Below, piece by piece: positions 32,402 through 35,327 of a DNA stretch of 35,327 bases. How positions within the stretch are numbered: the stretch's first letter is position 1; every line of letters begins with the position of its first letter. The position numbers and the translations under genes were made by a program. Origin of the DNA: Pelethousia sp034928145 (GTDB taxonomy: Bacteria > Bacillota > Clostridia > Christensenellales > CAG-138); contig JAYFPE010000014.1 in the NCBI GenBank assembly GCA_034928145.1, positions 1-35,327 of the forward strand, given 5' to 3'. The notes below the pieces were generated by a model that had not been told where the DNA came from, searched no databases, and was given only the letters and a program-made list of their open reading frames with translations.

Positions 32402-32443
32402 AAAAAAGGCCGCGCCCGTAATCAATCGGGCACGGCCTTTTTT
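32402..32443. terminator. Strong bidirectional terminator after the first early gene
   Basis: An 11-bp GC stem with one mismatch (about 32408-32418 with 32427-32437, loop about 8 nt) is flanked by six A residues on the left and six T residues on the right, so a U tract follows on both strands. It separates the first early gene (32576-33163) from the sigma-like gene and the replication operon. Confidence 0.85.
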
Positions 32444-32474
32444 AGATGGCTATTCTGTTAGCCGGAAGTTCAAA

Positions 32475-32528
32475 TTAGGGACATAGAAATGCCCCGTTCG
32501 CAGTTAGCAAACGGGGCATAGTTTTCAT
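32475..32528 (-). CDS. Possible leader peptide (17 aa)
   Basis: An ATG at 32528 preceded by GGGAG (8 bp) opens an 18-codon frame (MKTMPRLLTANGAFLCP, stop TAA at 32475). It spans a perfect 10-bp inverted repeat (32489-32498 and 32510-32519). The order leader ORF, hairpin, terminator is that of transcription attenuators. It could be chance; only the geometry is seen. Confidence 0.35.
   Translation of the reverse strand: MKTMPRLLTANGAFLCP
32489..32519. repeat. Perfect 10-bp inverted repeat in the early leader
   Basis: ATGCCCCGTT at 32489-32498 and AACGGGGCAT at 32510-32519 form a perfect stem with an 11-nt loop. No T tract follows on either strand, so it is not a simple terminator. It lies inside the 17-aa leader ORF, about 45 bp before the strong terminator in the direction of minus-strand transcription. 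Confidence 0.75.
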
Positions 32529-32575
32529 GTGCACTTCTCCCAGCATATAGAGTATAACTGGTCAAAGTGCCACTG

Positions 32576-33163
32576 TCAGTCGCACATCGGTGCCAATGTA
32601 GTGTCATCTGCGTGCCAATCCGGTGTCATTTGCGTGCCACGCAGCGAGTGCAGGATATCCGGCAGCAAGTATCCCCAAAGGATAGCGCCCAACATGGACA
32701 CCGCCCTTTTCTTCTCCCGGTACAGGGTGCGACGACTGACGCCGAGCGCCGTGATCATTTCATCCTCGGAGTAAGCGTAACGCAAAATATACATCCGGTT
32801 GATAATATCGAAATAGCGTTCTCCGTATATCGGGTAATCCTTGAGCGCCAAAAGCGCCTTGTCCACGAGCTGTATCAGGCTACGGCTGAACAGCAGACTG
32901 CGCGTGCTGTCCTCCAGATGGAAACCCTCCAGCTCATCGTTTAGGCCGGTTGCCAAGAAATTCAACGCCTCGTGGATGCTGTTGTAGCCCGAATCAAAGC
33001 TGGCCGCATCCATTTCTTTTATGGAGTGCTCCAACTGCCACATGACCCCGCCGTATATCTTGATCAGCTTTTTTGCGTTGTGATAATATCGCCCGTCCGC
33101 CGCCCGCTTCCTTACATCTATCCTGTCGCCCAACTGTTCAAAACTCAGAACCTGTGTCTCCAT
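32576..33163 (-). CDS. First early gene: HTH protein, uncharacterised
   Basis: This is a 195-aa protein and the first gene behind the minus-strand early promoter. It is mostly helical, with VMWQLEHSIKEMDAASFDSG and GFHLEDSTRSLLFSRSLIQL in the middle. Near residues 130-160, AYSEDEMITALGVSRRTLYREKKRAV has the pattern of a sigma-like or regulator-type helix-turn-helix. Because a strong terminator separates it from the rest of the early operon, it may be a regulator or antiterminator that lets transcription go on. No known family is certain. Confidence 0.65.
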   Translation of the reverse strand: METQVLSFEQLGDRIDVRKRAADGRYYHNAKKLIKIYGGVMWQLEHSIKEMDAASFDSGYNSIHEALNFLATGLNDELEGFHLEDSTRSLLFSRSLIQLVDKALLALKDYPIYGERYFDIINRMYILRYAYSEDEMITALGVSRRTLYREKKRAVSMLGAILWGYLLPDILHSLRGTQMTPDWHADDTTLAPMCD

Positions 33164-33199
33164 GCCAAAACCCCTTGTCGCCCTTGCCTTATTCCACCA

Positions 33200-33228
33200 T
33201 TGACAGGCCGCGTAATAGTATCTACAAT
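33200..33228 (+). promoter_or_regulatory. Repressor promoter (plus strand)
   Basis: TTGACA (33200-33205), a 17-bp spacer and TACAAT (33223-33228) form a near-consensus promoter for the repressor gene at 33333. The operator at 33234-33245 lies at its predicted start point, so the repressor may control its own synthesis. Confidence 0.8.
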
Positions 33229-33233
33229 AATGC

Positions 33234-33245
33234 GTAGTTCGTTAC
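33234..33245. promoter_or_regulatory. Operator site O1
   Basis: The minus strand reads GTAACGAACTAC, 11 of 12 bases identical to the core of O2 (33301-33312). The site lies just after the -10 of the plus-strand repressor promoter and at about +7 to +18 of the minus-strand early promoter, so one bound repressor could affect both. Confidence 0.65.
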
Positions 33246-33258
33246 CCGTCATAAACAC

Positions 33259-33288
33259 ATTATACGAGCCGTGCGCAATTCATGTCAA
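33259..33288 (-). promoter_or_regulatory. Early (lytic) promoter (minus strand)
   Basis: On the minus strand TTGACA (33288-33283) is followed by an 18-bp spacer and a perfect TATAAT (33264-33259). It drives the leftward early operon from 33163. Both operators lie close to it: O2 just upstream and O1 just downstream. Confidence 0.82.
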
Positions 33289-33297
33289 ATGGTAGAA

Positions 33298-33315
33298 TGT
33301 GTAACGAATTACACA
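33298..33315. promoter_or_regulatory. Operator site O2
   Basis: TGTGTAA-CGAA-TTACACA is an 18-bp inverted repeat with a perfect 7-bp half-site on each side. It lies upstream of the early promoter -35 and in the repressor leader, 18 bp before the repressor start codon. The shared core with O1 supports binding of the same repressor. Confidence 0.7.
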
Positions 33316-33332
33316 ACGGGAGGTGCGAGAAT

Positions 33333-33737
33333 ATGTTTGGTGAAAGACTGAAAGCCTTGAGAAAAGCTCAAAATATGACGCAGGATGAGCTCTGCGCGAA
33401 ACTCGGCGTTGTGCGCAAAACCCTCTCCGACTATGAGAACGGGCGGAGGTATCCTAAAAGCGTCGAAGTCATATCCAAGCTATGCGAGATATTCAATGTC
33501 TCCAAGGATTTCCTGCTTACCGATGAGGATATGTTCATTCAAGAAGTAAAAGAAAGCCACGGCTCAAAGGGCAACCTAAAAGCAAAGCGGCTGATAAACG
33601 AAACGGCCGCCTTGTTCGCTGGCGGCGAGCTCGACGATGAGGATAAAGCGTTGGTATTCAAAGCAGTATCTGAGCTTTATTGGGAGACCCGGGAAACAAA
33701 CAAGAAGTATACTCCCAAAAAGCACCGAAACGATTAA
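33333..33737 (+). CDS. Cro/CI-type repressor (XRE family HTH)
   Basis: This is a 134-aa protein. Residues 5-62 form the HTH_XRE domain (ERLKALRKAQNMTQDELCAK and LGVVRKTLSDYENGRRYP, then SKLCEIFNVSKDFLL). The C-terminal part is helical and lysine-rich. The start at 33333 has a GGGAGG leader; the open frame reaches 33282 without support. It faces the early operon and shares the operator region with it, and the ImmA-like gene follows, so it is most probably the prophage repressor. It has no LexA-type self-cleavage domain, which suits control by ImmA. Confidence 0.88.
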   Translation: MFGERLKALRKAQNMTQDELCAKLGVVRKTLSDYENGRRYPKSVEVISKLCEIFNVSKDFLLTDEDMFIQEVKESHGSKGNLKAKRLINETAALFAGGELDDEDKALVFKAVSELYWETRETNKKYTPKKHRND

Positions 33738-33773
33738 CATTTTACTGTACGTTTTTTGGTGCAACCTTTGTAT

Positions 33774-33779
33774 TATAAT
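33774..33779 (+). promoter_or_regulatory. Possible promoter of the ImmA-like gene (-10 element)
   Basis: A perfect TATAAT lies 39 bp before the TTG start codon. A -35 is weak (a T-rich stretch about 16-17 bp upstream), so this is a tentative call. It would allow the protease to be made apart from the repressor. Confidence 0.35.
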
Positions 33780-33817
33780 GAGAGCATACACAAGTATTTT
33801 GCAAAGGAGGTGGCCAT

Positions 33818-34321
33818 TTGTCATCCTACATTTTCGATATGGTTGAAAAGTGTAAGCGCACGCACAAGACAAGTGACCCCTTTGAACTCGCGGACGCGGT
33901 CGGGGCAAAAGTGCGCTACAAGGAATTGGGCAAGCTGAAGGGCTTGTATCTCTACGATGACCGGTGCCGGTATATCCTCATTAACCATACCCTCGGCTAT
34001 GAGGATCAGCGCATGGTCTGTGCGCATGAGTTGGGCCACGACAGGCTGCACCAGCATTTTGCGAAGGCTGCCCCGCTCAAAGATTTGATGATGTACGACT
34101 ACACGAGTAAGCCCGAATACGAAGCTAATATCTTTGCTGCGAATTTGCTGGTCGAGGATGATGAGATCATTGAGCTAGCTCGGGACTATGATTTGATATC
34201 CATAGGGGGCTTGCTTGGCATCAACCCTAATTTGATTACGTTTAAGCTGGCGTCCATGAAAAGTCGGGGTTATAAGATCAATCTGTCGGAAACGCCGAAC
34301 GGCAGCTTTCTGAGGAAGTGA
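33818..34321 (+). CDS. ImmA/IrrE-type metallopeptidase
   Basis: This is a 167-aa protein. The zinc motif HELGH at 70-74 and the downstream Glu (KPEYEANIFAANLL, Glu102) are the hallmarks of ImmA/IrrE proteases, which cleave a partner XRE repressor to induce a mobile element. The start is TTG (33818) behind an AAAGGAGGT leader; no ATG has a comparable site. It follows the repressor gene, as in ICEBs1. The trigger for its activity cannot be read here. Confidence 0.9.
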   Translation: MSSYIFDMVEKCKRTHKTSDPFELADAVGAKVRYKELGKLKGLYLYDDRCRYILINHTLGYEDQRMVCAHELGHDRLHQHFAKAAPLKDLMMYDYTSKPEYEANIFAANLLVEDDEIIELARDYDLISIGGLLGINPNLITFKLASMKSRGYKINLSETPNGSFLRK

Positions 34322-34366
34322 TGGGGCAGCCCACAAATAAGCAAAACAGAGGAAGAGAGAATTCTT

Positions 34367-34693
34367 ATGCCATATATGCATAAAAGAACGTTCGAAATAA
34401 TACAGGACAGCAATATTGACAACGAACTCGACGATTATTTTGAGGTTGACGAGCTTATCGCGCTGCCTATCCAAACGTTGAATCTCAAAGGCTATAAGAC
34501 GGAATTCTGCTGCTCCGGCCATTCGTTCCCGTCATCCGGCGAGACTTTCGCTGCTCCCGAAACGAAGGATTATGAAAACTTTATCGGTGGCACATATAAA
34601 ACCAATATTGTTTTCGCTGATGGGTCGGCGCTCCTTCCTGTGCCGAACGGGGATTGGTATTATGACGGAAACGCGTTGGCGCGGGAGTATTAG
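34367..34693 (+). CDS. Uncharacterised protein with KGYKTEFCCSGH motif
   Basis: This is a 108-aa protein. NLKGYKTEFCCSGHSFPSSG in the middle is a Cys-Cys-Ser-Gly-His motif that I recall from small uncharacterised Firmicutes proteins; the paired Cys and His could bind metal. No signal peptide or membrane segment is seen. The leader is GAGGAAGAGAG, rather far from the ATG, so an in-frame ATG at 34376 is possible. After its TAG stop, another frame stays open for about 25 codons (LAEYEFLKLLVKEMENLYRW), so the gene may be truncated. Confidence 0.5.
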   Translation: MPYMHKRTFEIIQDSNIDNELDDYFEVDELIALPIQTLNLKGYKTEFCCSGHSFPSSGETFAAPETKDYENFIGGTYKTNIVFADGSALLPVPNGDWYYDGNALAREY

Positions 34694-34745
34694 CTGAGTA
34701 TGAATTTTTGAAGCTGCTCGTCAAGGAAATGGAGAACTTGTATCG

Positions 34746-34934
34746 ATGGGCGATTTCGCTGCCGATTTCCTGTTGAAGGATGATGCCGCAAGCGAACTGA
34801 ACGCGCCGCCCGAGCTGCTGGACTTCAAATTCCACATATTGAATCATAAGGGATACAATGTCATTGATCCGCCGCTTATGGCAATCGGCGACTTTTTGAA
34901 AAATGACATGATGAAAAAAGGACGAAGGCAATAG
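34746..34934 (+). CDS. Uncharacterised small protein
   Basis: This is a 62-aa acidic protein (MGDFAADFLLKDDAASELN, later FHILNHKGYNVIDPPLM). A GGAGA leader lies 10 bp before the ATG. It shares an 'NxKGY' stretch with its neighbour (34367) but no more. Its TAG stop lies in the loop of the terminator that follows. It may be a remnant or a separate small gene. Confidence 0.4.
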   Translation: MGDFAADFLLKDDAASELNAPPELLDFKFHILNHKGYNVIDPPLMAIGDFLKNDMMKKGRRQ

Positions 34935-34949
34935 ACCCTCGTCCTTTTT
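34915..34949. terminator. Bidirectional terminator between prophage and surface protein gene
   Basis: An inverted repeat AAAAAGGACGA (34915-34925) and TCGTCCTTTTT (34939-34949) has a 13-nt loop; the GC core is 6 bp with A and T tracts on both sides. It can end transcription of the plus-strand genes and of the minus-strand surface protein gene. Confidence 0.75.
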
Positions 34950-34960
34950 GCATATAGCTT

Positions 34961-35327
34961 TTATACTCTACGCCGCCTCATCACCATGTAACCTGCGCAA
35001 GCCGCCGCCAGCCCGAGCAACACGAAACCCCATGGTGTTGCCGCGTCGCCCGTCTTGGGTATGTCAGTTATCTCGTCCGGCACGAGCAAGCCGGTCGTCA
35101 CCGCGAAGGGTGAAAGGCTGGTGACGGTAAAGGTAGCCTTTCCATCTACCACCGTGGCGCTGTATGTACGCAGCACGCCGCTCACGCAGTGGAGAATGGT
35201 TACAGTCTGGCCGTTGTATTGGCTGCTTACCGGGATGGAAACGGTCAAGGGAGCGATAAAGCCCCGGTTCAGGCTGATATCATAGCCCAGTATGAACTGC
35301 CCATCCTTTTGCGCCTCACGTATGGCA
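34961..35327 (-). CDS. C-terminal part of a wall-anchored surface protein (partial)
   Basis: The frame is open to the window edge, so only the last 121 residues are visible; the first part is missing. The end shows a sortase sorting signal: IPKTGD (an LPxTG-like variant), a hydrophobic segment (WGFVLLGLAAACAGYMVM) and a RRRR tail. Before it lie beta-rich repeats with GKATFTVTSLSPFAV. It would be cut by sortase and linked to peptidoglycan. It runs opposite to the immunity genes and is probably a host gene beside the prophage end. Confidence 0.75.
   Translation of the reverse strand, partial: AIREAQKDGQFILGYDISLNRGFIAPLTVSIPVSSQYNGQTVTILHCVSGVLRTYSATVVDGKATFTVTSLSPFAVTTGLLVPDEITDIPKTGDAATPWGFVLLGLAAACAGYMVMRRRRV

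Noticed and set aside
1..35327. CRISPR arrays, tRNA or rRNA genes, insertion sequences, diversity-generating retroelement
   Set aside because: No regularly spaced repeats, no cloverleaf or rRNA sequence, no transposase and no reverse transcriptase were seen on either strand.

Overview
The window is a nearly complete temperate siphovirus-type prophage in a GC-rich Gram-positive host, most likely a member of the Clostridia. The evidence is strong purine-rich Shine-Dalgarno sequences before most genes, a Cro/CI-like repressor next to an ImmA-type protease, a TcdE-like holin, HK97-type head genes, a P27-type small terminase, and a sortase-type wall anchor in the gene at the right edge. I see no integrase, so it lies outside the window or is missing. 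I could not identify att sites.

Layout: positions 1-33248 are read almost entirely from the minus strand. From the right, the immunity region (33164-34321) holds divergent promoters with two near-identical operator sites, a repressor and an ImmA-like protease on the plus strand. Two uncharacterised plus-strand genes follow (34367-34934). A terminator then separates them from a partial minus-strand gene for a wall-anchored surface protein (34961-35327), probably host DNA. The early/replication operon runs leftward from 33163 to 22529: an HTH protein, a leader region with candidate attenuation signals, a sigma-region-4-like protein, an SNF2 helicase, a zinc-ribbon protein of the ssDNA-binding type, family A DNA polymerase, a DUF4406 protein, a primase-helicase split by a one-base frameshift, a VRR-NUC nuclease and a DUF1492 regulator.

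The late operon begins at an extended -10 promoter (22499-22528) that is followed within about 20 bp by an intrinsic terminator, resembling the lambda pR'-tR' arrangement. It encodes an HNH endonuclease, small terminase, a 59-aa protein, two tandem ParB-methyltransferase fusions, two small proteins, large terminase, portal, ClpP-like protease, major capsid protein, connectors, tail proteins, tape measure, baseplate/fibre proteins, holin and endolysin. The tail chaperone gene carries a canonical A AAA AAC slippery site with a correctly placed stem, so a hidden 67-codon extension is made by -1 frameshifting.

Two genes inside the late operon look like morons, each with its own promoter and terminator: a flavodoxin-like protein between the tail chaperone and tape measure genes, and a class II Fic protein between terminase and portal. 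The Fic promoter is embedded in tandem 36-bp inverted repeats. Sense-strand intrinsic terminators recur through the late operon, several of them inside coding sequence, which suggests that late transcription depends on processive antitermination.
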